A DNA stretch of 64,000 bases from NCBI GenBank assembly GCA_965224495.1, contig CBDCZI010000011.1, positions 186,001 through 250,000 on the forward strand. Reading direction: 5' to 3'. The position numbers and the translations under genes are program-made. Below are positions 47,314-56,193 of this stretch, piece by piece (position 1 is the first letter of the stretch; each line of letters begins with the position of its first letter). Origin of the DNA: CBDCZI01 sp965224495. Lineage in GTDB: Bacteria; Bacteroidota; Bacteroidia; Cytophagales; JAAEPT01. Under the pieces are notes generated by a model. The model saw nothing but the letters and a program-made list of their open reading frames with translations, did not search any database and was not told the DNA's origin.

Positions 47314-47600
47314 TAAAGTTACCTAAAGTTTTACTTCAACCCAAATTACCTGTAAATTTACCATCAACAGCACAATGGTTAGCGGGTGAAGGTGCAGGGT
47401 CGTGGTTTGTTATCGAACAATCAATTGATTATGAAATAAGTAGGTATTCTCCCGAAGGAAAATTAGAATGTAAAGGTCAATTTAAGGCTATTGACACATT
47501 TGAACTAAGTACTAGTTACAAAATAGCCTATCCCTCTCATTGTTTGAGAGTAACAGTTATTCAAAATAAGTTAAAGGTAACTTTTGAGAGAATAGAGTAG
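47310..47600 (+). CDS. Small protein coupled to the preceding gene (probable DUF6695 C-terminal part)
   Basis: A 96-residue soluble protein with the sequence AGSWFVIEQSIDYEISRYS and SHCLRVTVIQNKLKVTF. In what I recall of the longer DUF6695 proteins a comparable C-terminal domain is part of the same chain, so this could be a split gene. The ATGA overlap with 46669-47313 argues for real coupling. Unlike the frameshifts downstream, joining the two ORFs would need loss of a base rather than gain. It is convergent with the Fur-family gene 2 bp away. Confidence 0.6.
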   Translation: MIKLPKVLLQPKLPVNLPSTAQWLAGEGAGSWFVIEQSIDYEISRYSPEGKLECKGQFKAIDTFELSTSYKIAYPSHCLRVTVIQNKLKVTFERIE

Positions 47601-47602
47601 AT

Positions 47603-48074
47603 TTATTTTTTCGACTCCTTCTCTTCCGTACAACCACAATGTCCGTAAAAGTATAGTGTATGTGTATCAATCTTTACACCTAAAACTTCTTCTGCTGATT
47701 CTTTTATTTTTTGCACACGTGGATCGCAAAATTCCATAATCTTCCCGCAATCTTTACAAATCACGTGATCATGTTGTTTCCTTTTGTGTGATTTCTCATA
47801 CAGTGAGATATTTTTACCAAACTGATGACGAATAACCAACCCACTATCTACCAATAAATCTAAGGTGTTATATACCGTAGCACGACTGACACGGTTAGTT
47901 TTTATTTTTCATATTAATATACAGCGACTCTACATCAAAATGCCCTCCTTTTAAGTAAATTTCCTCTAAAATAGCATAACGCTCAGGAGTTTTTCTTAAC
48001 TGTTGGTCATTTAAGAACTGAGTAAACACCGCCTTTATCTCTTCATATTCCGCTGCTGTACTTTGATCTGTCAT
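47603..48074 (-). pseudogene. Fur-family metalloregulator, split by a +1 frameshift
   Basis: The minus strand codes for a ferric-uptake-type regulator in two frames. The N-terminal part starts at 48074 (MTDQSTAAEYEEIKAVFTQF) and carries the winged-helix region; it hits a stop after MKNKN. Dropping one base of the AA run at 47895-47896 restores MKNKNYRVSRATVYNTLDLL and joins it to the C-terminal part (47854-47603), which has HDHVICKDCGKIMEFCD and the second HCGC metal site. The repaired length is about 157 residues, normal for Fur/PerR/Zur. Iron, peroxide or zinc sensing cannot be separated. The break is one of eight alike and is more likely a sequence error than real loss. Confidence 0.85.
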
Positions 48075-48100
48075 AACTGTTAAGTTCGTGCTGTATTGTA

Positions 48101-48108
48101 CAAATATA
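48101..48108 (-). promoter_or_regulatory. Bacteroidota -7 box before the Fur-family gene
   Basis: On the minus strand it reads TATATTTG, 26 bp before the Fur-type ATG. The -33 TTG equivalent is only 14 bp away instead of 19, so support is partial. Confidence 0.4.
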
Positions 48109-48313
48109 CTAAAGAGAAATCACAAAATGCTGTTTTTGGTTTATTAAAATCCATTTATAAATGCTTAGTTTTACATAAAATAGTGACTGATCGTTGTTAA
48201 CTAAAAATGATAACCAAAAAGAAACTAAACGATTTGTTTGCTAAACACAAAACTGTAAAGAGTTTGCTCAAGTCTTAAATTATACCGTTATTTGTTTAAA
48301 CGACATAATATTT

Positions 48314-48679
48314 ATGAAACACTTATTTATATCACTTCTTATCCCCCTCTTCTTTTCTTGTGCATACAATACAGAAGAAGACCTTATTGTTACTATCTGT
48401 GACCCTCAAGAAGCCTCTTTTTCTAAAGATATTCACCCCATATTAAAAAATAGGTGTACAAAATGTCATGGAGGATCAACCCCTGAAGTAGGTCTAAACT
48501 ACGAAACCTACGAAGGAGTACTTACTGTTATATCAGCAGGGAAACCTGAAAATAGTCCATTATACGGAGCTGTATCACATACTTTTGGACCTAAAATGCC
48601 TTTTCAAGAGACTCAATTAAGTGATTGCCAAATAGAAAAAATTAAAAACTGGATTTTAAACGGTGCGAAAAATGATTAA
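48314..48679 (+). CDS. Cytochrome c-like lipoprotein (single CxxCH)
   Basis: A 121-residue lipoprotein with lipobox LFFSC (Cys16), so it should be anchored in the envelope. One haem-binding motif CTKCH is at residues 48-52 and a distal methionine may be in GPKMPF near residue 93; the layout resembles the planctomycete-type cytochrome c domain ending in KIKNWILNGA. It is intact and is the first of a set of three redox/envelope genes; the next gene overlaps its stop by eight bases. Confidence 0.82.
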   Translation: MKHLFISLLIPLFFSCAYNTEEDLIVTICDPQEASFSKDIHPILKNRCTKCHGGSTPEVGLNYETYEGVLTVISAGKPENSPLYGAVSHTFGPKMPFQETQLSDCQIEKIKNWILNGAKND

Positions 48680-49498
48680 ACTACTAACTAGCCTAGCCCT
48701 TATTACTGAGTGTTTTTATTACAAATGCTCAGTCTGAAAACAATATTAGAATATTTAAAGCGACACGAATAGTCAATGGGCATTCGGTAGAAGTCGAACG
48801 GAAAGGTTTCTTAAATTTCATTATCTCCCATCGCTTTGGGAGTTTTAGTGATGATTATTTGTATAATTTTATGGGTCTGGATAACGCTACGGTCAGGTTG
48901 GGACTTGACTACGGTATCAATAAGAAATTTACCATAGGTGCTGGGCGTACCACCCTAGACAAGACCTTTGATGGTTATTTGAAATACCAACTACTGAAAC
49001 AGGATGAAGAGATGCCTATAAGTTTAACTGGAATTAGCTCTATTGCTCACAAAACATTAAAAAATAACGTTATCCCTAAAAAGGAAGATAATTTAACAAA
49101 TAGAACCTCTTATAGTCTTGAATTATTGGTTGCAAAACAGTTTAAAGAGCGATTAGGTATTCAATTATCCCCTACTTATGTGCATAGAAATTTAGTAGCT
49201 ACCAAAGATGAAAAACATGACGTTTTTGCGACAGGTATTGCTCTAAACTACAAACTATCTCATAAAGTAGGTGTTAACTTAGAATGGTTCTATGTTCCAA
49301 AAGGTCAGCTAACGAACAAAAACACAAACCCATTATCTTTAGGTGTAGATTTAGGGACAAAATGGGCATGTATTTCAATTATTTATAGCAAATTCACAAG
49401 GCATGGTTAGCCCCTTATATTTAACAAAAACAACAGGTTCTTGGGACAAAGGAGACATCTTTTTTGGGTTTAACATCGCTCGTGTTTTTTTCGTATAA
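48672..49498 (+). pseudogene. DUF5777-type outer-membrane beta-barrel protein, split by two +1 frameshifts
   Basis: A signal peptide begins at ATG 48672 (MIKLLTSLA). Removing one C from the CCC run at 48697-48699 continues it as LLLSVFITNAQSENN; the long middle frame (to 49410) reads KGFLNFIISHRFG and VRLGLDYGINKKFTIGAGRT, beta-barrel strands typical of DUF5777 proteins. Removing one A from the AAAA run at 49359-49362 restores NGHVFQLFIANSQGM and the C-terminus GDIFFGFNIARVFFV, ending at 49498. Repaired length is about 275 residues. In Bacteroidota this family accompanies cytochrome c and YceI genes. The family call rests on recall plus the strand pattern. Confidence 0.8.
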
Positions 49499-49517
49499 AA
49501 GGACATAAAGATTAATT

Positions 49518-50535
49518 ATGAAAAAATCACAATACATCATCTTTGGAGGAATACTAAGTATTTGTTTTGCTTTTTCATTCTCGTCATTAAAAAAAGTAAT
49601 CTTCTCTAAGGAAACAAGTGTCTATAAGGTACTCACCTCTTTAGGTCAGCCGATTGTAAAACATCAGTTAGATAGCACTTCTGCTCAACTAATTCAAACA
49701 GGTAAAGAATTGGTAACACAAGGCTACTCTACCAATCCAAACGGTCGGAAATCAAAACGAATCAGTAAGCATTTCGTTTGTACTTCGTGCCATAATACAC
49801 AGCGAGAAGACCCCGATTTACGAGATGCACTCAACCCTGAGTCTCGCTTACAGTACTGTAAAGAAAATGATCTACCTTTCTTACAAGGAACAACCCTTTG
49901 GGGAATAGTTAATCGAGAGAGCTGGTACAATGATGATTACATCCAAAAATACGGTGATTTAGTTACCAAAGCACGTTATGATTTAAAAGAAGCTGTTCAG
50001 CTTTGTGCAAAAGAATGTTCGCAAGGTCGTGTTTTAAAACAATGGGAAGAAAAAGCTATTTTAGCTTATTTATGGAGTATTGAAATCAAGTTAAGTGATT
50101 TGGAACTACCTGACTCTTTACTTAATAAATTGAACAACATTACAGAGGGGAACGGTTAATAATGACTTAATTACTGAGCTAAAAAGCCTTTACAGTCAAC
50201 GCTCTTCAGCACATTTCATCAAAGGAAAAGAAGAGCAGGATCTTATGAAATCCCTACCCGAAGGAAACCCTAAAAACGGGGCAATAATTTGGGATATTAG
50301 TTGTAAAACATGCCACAAGTCAAACGGTGTTTCCTTAATGACCTTTAATAATTCAAAATTAATCAAAAAGAAATTAATCAAACATTTAGGGAGAAATAGC
50401 CATTTTGACCTTTACCGTATCACTAGGAACGGTACTCACCCTATTTTAGGACACAAAGCTTACATGCCCTACTTCCCTAAAGAACGATTAAGTTCTCAAC
50501 AACTAAAAGATTTGATTAGTTATTTAAGACAATAG
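49518..50535 (+). pseudogene. Dihaem cytochrome c, split by one +1 frameshift
   Basis: Two frames together encode one periplasmic cytochrome. The first part has a signal/anchor (residues ~7-22) and haem motif CTSCH at 88-92, followed by WGIVNRESWYNDDYIQKYG; it stops early at 50159 after ITEGNG. Dropping one T from the TT at 50156-50157 continues as GNNDLITELKSLYSQRSS and on through a second haem motif CKTCH (about residue 262) to the stop at 50535. The repaired protein is about 338 residues. It is 20 bp downstream of the beta-barrel gene on the same strand and is probably cotranscribed with it. The electron donor and acceptor are unknown. Confidence 0.82.
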
Positions 50536-50541
50536 AAAAGC

Positions 50542-52105
50542 CTAACTATTAAATTTTATAGTAACTTTTATCGCTTCAGCTACTTTTTCACCATCTATTG
50601 CTGCGGACATTATTCCTCCTGCGTAACCTGCTCCTTCGCCTGACGGAAATAGGTTTTTAATACGAATGTGACACTTTTCTTCGCGTTCTCTCGGGACTTT
50701 TACGGGAGACGAAGTACGAGACTCCACGCCTACAACTACTGCTTCATCGGTCATGTAACCTCTCATTTTGTTGCCAAAAGACTTAAAGCCATCTTTCAAA
50801 ACACGTTGAACTTTGTCGGGTAAAGCGTCTCGTAAATTAGTGGCTTCCAAACCTGGTTGATAAGAAGTTTCTGGTAAGTTTTGCGAACGTACATTTTTTA
50901 ACAAAATCAGTCAAACGCTGGGCTGGTGCTGTTTGTCCTTTACCGACAACCTCGTAAGCTTTTTGCTCGACAGACTGTTGGTAATACATCGCTCGTAGTT
51001 CTCCGTGTTTTTGAAATGGTGTGAAATCTTTATCATCGACAGCGACAACTATTCCTGAATTAGCAAAACGAGAATCCCTTTTTGAGGGCGACATTCCGTT
51101 AACTACTATTTCTTTGTTTTGGGTCGCACTCGGTACAATAAATCCACCTGGACACATACAGAATGAAAACACACCGTGATTTGTTCCTTGGTAATCAATT
51201 TGACTCACCAATGCATACGAAGACGCGGGTAAAATACTCACTTCTATCGGTTTTACACTTGTATTGTATCTTATCAATAATCGATTGAGGATTGCTCTAC
51301 ACGAACACCTAAAGCAAAGGGTTTTGCCTCAATTTCAATCCCTTTTTTATCTAATAAAACAAAAATATCTCGGGCAGAATGTCCCGTAGCCAATAAAACG
51401 GCTTGTGTACTTATTTTTTCGTTGTCGTTTATTGTTATTGAAGTGATTTTATCACTTGAAACCTCCATATCGGTTAATTTTGCATTAAAATAAACTTCTC
51501 CTCCACAGGATTTAATGCTTTCTCGCATATCAGCGATAAGTTTCGGTAATTTATTAGTTCCGATATGTGGGTGAGCGTCGATAAGAATGTTTTTTGTCGC
51601 TCCGTGAGCCACCATTATTTCTAATACACGGTTGACATCGCCACGTTTTTTTGAACGTGTATAAAGTTTTCCGTCAGAATAGGTTTCCTGCTCCTCCTTC
51701 ACCAAAGCAGTAATTTGAATCGGGGTTTACTTCGTGGTTTTTATTGATATTAGCCAAATCACGACGACGCTCTTTCACATCGTTTCCTCTTTCAAAAATG
51801 ATTGGTTTTAATCCTAATTCTATCATTCTTATCCCTGCAAACAAGCCCGCAGGACCCGAACCGATAATATGAACTTCGGGTGCGTTGGCTACATTTTGTA
51901 ACCTCCCTTTGTTCCAAACTTCCTTTTCCGTTTTTAAAACAAAGCGTAGTAAAACAATTACATCTCTTTTTCGAGCATCAATCGAACGTTTCGCTAATTC
52001 GTACAACGAAGCATTTTCTCCAAATTCTTTTTCAATAAATTTTGCGTACTCTTCTTCGTTAAAAGCCGTTTTTGGACTCACTCTAAAATCTAATTGTTCT
52101 TTCAT
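50542..52105 (-). pseudogene. NAD(P)/FAD-dependent dehydrogenase, split by four +1 frameshifts
   Basis: The minus strand encodes a ~520-residue FAD protein of the flavobacterial 'NAD(FAD)-utilizing dehydrogenase' type: N-terminal MKEQLDFRVSPKTAFNEEEY, Rossmann VHIIGSGPAGLFAGIRMIE, then GEGGAGTYSDGKLYTRSK, SFCMCPGGFIVPSATQ, GMSPSKRDS and C-terminal NLFPSGEGAGYAGGIMSAAI. Four one-base gains break it: TTT at 51684-51686, TT at 51292-51293, AAAA at 51231-51234 and TTTTTT at 50894-50899 (plus-strand coordinates). Removing each restores the expected conserved sequence, for example VRVEHPQSIIDKIQY and SEYLPASSYALV. I infer an intact gene behind local sequence errors. It is convergent with the dihaem cytochrome gene and downstream of lpxB. 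Confidence 0.87.
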
Positions 52106-52129
52106 AATTTACTGTTTTGTAAATAAATG

Positions 52130-53245
52130 TCACCTTTTTACTCGCTGGACAATAAGGTTTGCCGTTCTTACACTTGCTCCTACTTCTCCTATTTTTTGAT
52201 GAATGACTTGGTTACCTTCCTCTGCTACCACTCGTCTGTTTCCTCCTTTATTTATCGCTTGGAGTTCTTTTGTTAAGCGGTTGGCGTTAAAATCGTCTTG
52301 AATTAACTCAATAGCAACTTCTTGTTCGGCAACCAAATTTGCTAATGCTATATAGGGTACTTTTACCAACGATTTAAGAATGAAAAACGCCACCTTCCCT
52401 GCACGGTAAACGACTACTTGAGGGACATTAAATAAGCCTGTTTCTAAAGTCGCTGTTCCTGAAGTTACAATTGCACTTTCTGCGTGAGTTAGGATATCAT
52501 ACGTTTGGTCAAAAACCACCTTTATAGTTGTTTCTGTCGGTAAAAATACTTGATAAAATTCATCACCAAACGAACTAATACCAGCAACGACAAATTGGTA
52601 ATTAGGGAATTTCTTCTCGATTTCGCCCATCATTGATAAGATATTTTCTATCTCTTGTCTTCGGCTACCTGGCAATAGAGCGATAATTGGTTTTTTGTCT
52701 AAGTTGTTTTCTTCAAGAAAATGCTCATTTTCCTTAAATACAGCTATTTCATCGAGTAAAGGGTTGCCAATATAATCTACTTTATAGTCAAACTTCTTAA
52801 AGAAATCAACCTCAAATGGTAAAATACAATACAAATGGTCAACATACTTTTTGATTTTCAAGGCACGTTTTTGTCGCCACGCCCAAACTTTTGGAGAAAT
52901 GTAATAATGGACTTGCATACCGTTTTCTTTCGCAAAACGGGCAATTTTCATATTAAACCCTGCGTAATCTATCAAAATCACAGCGTCAGGTTGAAATTCC
53001 GTAATTTGTTTTTTACAGTTTTCAAGAAATCCTTTTATTTTTCGGTACTGCTTAACCACTTCAATAAACCCAAAAATAGCCATATCATTGATATGATGGA
53101 TAGGTGTTATACCCGATGCTTTTTGCATTTCATCCCCTCCCAAAAACTGAAAACTTGCGTCCGTATCTTTTTGTTGAATGGCTTTAATGAGGTTTCCACC
53201 GTGTAAATCTCCCGATTTCTCTCCTGCTACTATAAAATATTTCAT
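52130..53245 (-). CDS. lpxB: Lipid-A-disaccharide synthase
   Basis: Glycosyltransferase family 19 enzyme (371 residues) that joins UDP-2,3-diacylglucosamine and lipid X in lipid A synthesis at the inner membrane. AGEKSGDLHGGNLIKA opens the protein, PKVWAWRQKR and LPGSRRQEIENIL are the donor and nucleotide signatures, and SGTATLETGL is the conserved C-terminal motif. It is intact and directly follows the frameshift-rich region. It shares the minus strand with the queD-type gene 10 bp upstream. Confidence 0.95.
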   Translation of the reverse strand: MKYFIVAGEKSGDLHGGNLIKAIQQKDTDASFQFLGGDEMQKASGITPIHHINDMAIFGFIEVVKQYRKIKGFLENCKKQITEFQPDAVILIDYAGFNMKIARFAKENGMQVHYYISPKVWAWRQKRALKIKKYVDHLYCILPFEVDFFKKFDYKVDYIGNPLLDEIAVFKENEHFLEENNLDKKPIIALLPGSRRQEIENILSMMGEIEKKFPNYQFVVAGISSFGDEFYQVFLPTETTIKVVFDQTYDILTHAESAIVTSGTATLETGLFNVPQVVVYRAGKVAFFILKSLVKVPYIALANLVAEQEVAIELIQDDFNANRLTKELQAINKGGNRRVVAEEGNQVIHQKIGEVGASVRTANLIVQRVKR

Positions 53246-53255
53246 TGCTTATTAT

Positions 53256-53675
53256 CTATTCGCCTCCAAAATATTCTACGTAATTGTTTTTTGTTTCGTA
53301 TAATTTCAACGAATACAATTTACTTGAGGTGATTTGAGGTAATTTTTCTACCAAAATTCGCCAAAATTCGATTATCAAATTTTCACAGCTCGGTAGTTTT
53401 CCTTCCATAAAATCAACGTCTTCGTTCAGATTTTTATGGTCCACTTTTTCGGAAATCTCTCTACGAATAAGCACGCCTAATTTCTTTAAATCAACAACGA
53501 AACCTGTTTCTTGGTCTGGAGAACCTTTTACAGTAACGAACAATTCGAAATTATGTCCGTGCCAATTTGCATTTGCACAAGCACCAAACATTTCAATATT
53601 TTTCTCTTTTGACCATTTGTTGTTGTACAACTTATGAGCAGAATTAAAAGTTTCTCTTCTTGTAACGTAAATCAT
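53256..53675 (-). CDS. queD: 6-Carboxytetrahydropterin synthase / PTPS-family protein
   Basis: A 139-residue T-fold enzyme. Zinc ligands are expected from the histidines in RETFNSAHKL and in NWHGHNFE, with the catalytic Cys in FGACANANWHGH, and Glu in the C-terminal KLYETKNNYVEY. This matches 6-pyruvoyltetrahydropterin/6-carboxytetrahydropterin synthases; in bacteria the usual role is queuosine precursor synthesis (QueD). No queC, queE or queF is adjacent, so biopterin-type function is not excluded. It lies 10 bp before lpxB and 33 bp after the ABC permease. Confidence 0.82.
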   Translation of the reverse strand: MIYVTRRETFNSAHKLYNNKWSKEKNIEMFGACANANWHGHNFELFVTVKGSPDQETGFVVDLKKLGVLIRREISEKVDHKNLNEDVDFMEGKLPSCENLIIEFWRILVEKLPQITSSKLYSLKLYETKNNYVEYFGGE

Positions 53676-53708
53676 TTTCTTCTCTTTTTATAAGTAAGCT
53701 TTACCCTT

Positions 53709-54707
53709 TTAAAATCTATAATTTGACTTTATAACAAGGAAAATAAAGAAAGGAATCCCTAAAATCGCAGTTATTATACCAATAGGCAAACCTACTGGCG
53801 GATAAATCAATTTACTCAATCCATCGCAAGTTGCCAAAAACACACCGCCTGTTAGCACCACAAAGATAGTATTAAAAGTACCATTTACCCCAAATACACG
53901 ACGTATAAAATGAGGAACAAACAAGCCAATAAACCCAATAGGCCCTGTAAAAGAAACAGCTACGGCGGTTATTAAGGTAGATAATGTGACTATTCCCCAT
54001 TTAAAACGCTCTGTTTTCATTCCTAAGAGCGATGCTTTTTCTTCGCCTAATAAAATCAAACCCAATTCTTTTTTGAGAAACACCAAAAGCACTAAGGTAA
54101 ACAAAAGCACTGTTCCCAAAATGTAAATTGCTGTCCAATTGGCTCTTGACAACGCTCCCATCGACCAAAAGATAATTTCGCTGAGTTGATTTTTATCACT
54201 GATTAAAAACAAAATCAAAGCATTCAACGAACCCGTCAAACTTGTCAACGCAACACCGCCTAACAATAATTTAAAGACGTTTATTTTCCCTTTTTCGTGG
54301 GCAATAAAGAGCAACAAAACAGTAACCAATAAAGCAACTAAAAATGCTCCTACGGTTATTCCACCGATAGAATGCACACCCAAAGGCAATAAACCTGTAA
54401 TCACTAAGTTCGCTCCCAACGACGCCCCTCCTGCTGTTCCTAATAGGTAAGGATCAGCCAACGAATTATTGGTTAAATGTTGCATCAAATAACCTGCTAA
54501 CGACAACGCTCCACCTGCCAATAACGCCAATATAAAACGAGGAATACGTAGTTGCCAAATAATTAAATAATCTAATGACGTTTGGTCAGTAAGTGCTTTA
54601 CTTAGTGAAAAACCAGTCGGTTGACTAAGGTGCATATTCGCTAAAAACACGATTGCACCGATGATTAGCAACGAAATAAGGTAGAGGAAATTCTTTTTTT
54701 TAAACAC
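53709..54707 (-). CDS. FecCD/BtuC-type ABC transporter permease
   Basis: A 332-residue polytopic permease of the FecCD family, which imports iron-siderophores, haem or cobalamin. The conserved LRIPRFILALLAGGALSLAGY (first part LRIPRFILALLAGG, then SLAGYLMQ) is near residues 50-70, and GPIGFIGLFVPHFIRRVFG near residues 256-274 is the ATPase-contact region. Nine to ten membrane helices are visible. The binding protein 55309-56193 is BtuF-like and points to cobalamin. No ATPase gene is in the window. A toxin-antitoxin pair lies between permease and binding protein. Confidence 0.87.
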   Translation of the reverse strand: MFKKKNFLYLISLLIIGAIVFLANMHLSQPTGFSLSKALTDQTSLDYLIIWQLRIPRFILALLAGGALSLAGYLMQHLTNNSLADPYLLGTAGGASLGANLVITGLLPLGVHSIGGITVGAFLVALLVTVLLLFIAHEKGKINVFKLLLGGVALTSLTGSLNALILFLISDKNQLSEIIFWSMGALSRANWTAIYILGTVLLFTLVLLVFLKKELGLILLGEEKASLLGMKTERFKWGIVTLSTLITAVAVSFTGPIGFIGLFVPHFIRRVFGVNGTFNTIFVVLTGGVFLATCDGLSKLIYPPVGLPIGIITAILGIPFFIFLVIKSNYRF

Positions 54708-54709
54708 AA

Positions 54710-55054
54710 TTAATCAACCTGATAAATTTCTAAACAACCCAAGTCCTTCGTTTCCGATAAAAACGCAGTAATAATATCTTTTTTCTGTAAAAAAGAGGCT
54801 ATATTTTTAGTTGACATATTACCCAATCTTAACCATATAATCTGAGGAGGTGTACCTAAAAGAACATTCAAATCATAAAAATCAGCATCAAATGTTACAA
54901 TTGAAAAATTATGTTTTTTTTTTGAATATTCCCAAATATCTTTGTCGGTAGCGTCTTCTAGCCCTAATTCCCGCACTTGCTGAGCTAAAGGAAATTCTTT
55001 TTTGAGTAAGCCTATTACTCTATGAGATATGTTTTGGTCAAACAATAATTTCAC
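54710..55054 (-). CDS. DUF5615 PIN-like toxin-type protein
   Basis: A 114-residue protein with the PIN/Mut7-C-like DUF5615 fold: KLLFDQNISHRVIGLLKK at the start, ATDKDIWEYSKKK, and IVTFDADFYD with the acidic residues that would bind metal for RNase activity. In many bacteria it is paired with a DUF433 protein as a VapBC-like toxin-antitoxin system. Here the DUF433 gene lies directly upstream with a four-base ATGA overlap. It ends 2 bp before the ABC permease start. RNase toxicity is inferred from the family. Confidence 0.85.
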   Translation of the reverse strand: MKLLFDQNISHRVIGLLKKEFPLAQQVRELGLEDATDKDIWEYSKKKHNFSIVTFDADFYDLNVLLGTPPQIIWLRLGNMSTKNIASFLQKKDIITAFLSETKDLGCLEIYQVD

Positions 55055-55275
55055 GAAGCAACTCTTAATTTATCAGTCTTACTAGCTACAAATGCCAATG
55101 AAGCATTGATTTGTTTTTCATTCAGTTCGGGGAAATCAGCTAATATATCTAATTTAGTCATACCACTAGCTAACCAGTTTAGAATATCGTAAACAGAAAT
55201 TCTTGTACCAATAATAACTGGCTTACCAAATCTTTTCTCTGGGTTTATTTCAATATAATCTGTGTAATTATTCAT
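55051..55275 (-). CDS. DUF433 antitoxin-type protein
   Basis: A 74-residue protein with the DUF433 helix-turn-helix pattern EKRFGKPVIIGTRISVYDIL, NWLASGMTKLDILADFPEL and a short C-terminal tail. It is the usual partner of DUF5615 proteins and would neutralise the toxin and probably repress the pair. It overlaps the toxin gene by four bases and lies 33 bp after btuF-like 55309-56193 on the same strand, so the pair is inserted inside the transporter gene set. Confidence 0.85.
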   Translation of the reverse strand: MNNYTDYIEINPEKRFGKPVIIGTRISVYDILNWLASGMTKLDILADFPELNEKQINASLAFVASKTDKLRVAS

Positions 55276-55308
55276 AGTATTTCTTCTATACGTAACAAGA
55301 TAGTGAAA

Positions 55309-56193
55309 TTATCCTCTTTCCCCTATTTTTTTCATTTCCTGCAAGCCATAAAATATTCGTGGTCCTTGTCGGCTAAGGTGATTACTTTCTATTCGAAACA
55401 AACGGTTGTTTTTAAAAGCATCTAATTCCTTTAAATTAGGGTGTTTAGCAAAGAAATTGTCCCACAAAATAGTAGATGGTACAAGTAATACATTGGGGTT
55501 TTTCCGTAAAATGTATTCTTCATCTAATTGCGGGTAAGCACTCAAAAACGTACTATCTATCAAGTTTTCTAAGCCCGCTTTAGTCATCATTTCATCAACT
55601 AAAGAGCCTTTTCCAAAAGCAAATAAAGGACTTGTACTCGTGATAGCCAAGGCTGTCATTGGTTGTGTTTTTTGATTTAAAATACGCCTCTCAACTTTTG
55701 TTAAACTGTCTTTTACAAAAACACCTCGTTGTTTATTTCCTGTTAACTCTCCTATTCTTTCGGCTGTTGTCACCACCTCGTGCAGGCTGTCTATCAAGAA
55801 TACGTAAATAGGAATACCAAACTCTGTCAACTTATCTAAGTCGGTAGCTGGTGTCATTCCTTTTTGTGTAATGACCAAATCGGGTTTTAGACGCAATATT
55901 CCTTCTGTATCTAAATTAGGGTAATTCACTATTTCAGGTAATCCCTTTACCCATTGAGGGTAATCGCCATTTTGTGTACGAGCGACAAGTTGTTTTTTCG
56001 GACAAATCATTGCCAAGTATTCAGTCATTGACGGAGCTAACGCCATTACCTTTTTAGGATTTACTTTTATTGTCACTTTACGACCCAAAGCATCGGTTAC
56101 AGTGATTTTAGTCGGTGATTTTATGGTTTCTTGTTGTGGATATTTACAACTGAAAAGAACAAAGACTAAGAAGATAAATAAAAACGCTCTCAT
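55309..56193 (-). CDS. BtuF-like ABC transporter substrate-binding lipoprotein
   Basis: A 294-residue cluster A binding protein with lipobox VLFSC (Cys16), so it is membrane-anchored and faces the periplasm. The N-terminal TVTDALGRKVTIKVNPKKVM and ALAPSMTEYLAMICP segments match the cobalamin-binding BtuF subgroup, with NYPNLDTEGILRLKPDLVI following. The stop of the phosphatase gene overlaps its start by four bases (ATGA). Cobalamin is the likely ligand; a haem- or siderophore-binding role is the main alternative. Confidence 0.8.
   Translation of the reverse strand: MRAFLFIFLVFVLFSCKYPQQETIKSPTKITVTDALGRKVTIKVNPKKVMALAPSMTEYLAMICPKKQLVARTQNGDYPQWVKGLPEIVNYPNLDTEGILRLKPDLVITQKGMTPATDLDKLTEFGIPIYVFLIDSLHEVVTTAERIGELTGNKQRGVFVKDSLTKVERRILNQKTQPMTALAITSTSPLFAFGKGSLVDEMMTKAGLENLIDSTFLSAYPQLDEEYILRKNPNVLLVPSTILWDNFFAKHPNLKELDAFKNNRLFRIESNHLSRQGPRIFYGLQEMKKIGERG

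Noticed and set aside
47893..51686. Programmed frameshifting or a decayed gene island
   Set aside because: Eight one-base gains, all extending homopolymer runs, in four unrelated genes on both strands, with no slippery site plus stem-loop and no nonsense or larger lesions. Local consensus error fits better.
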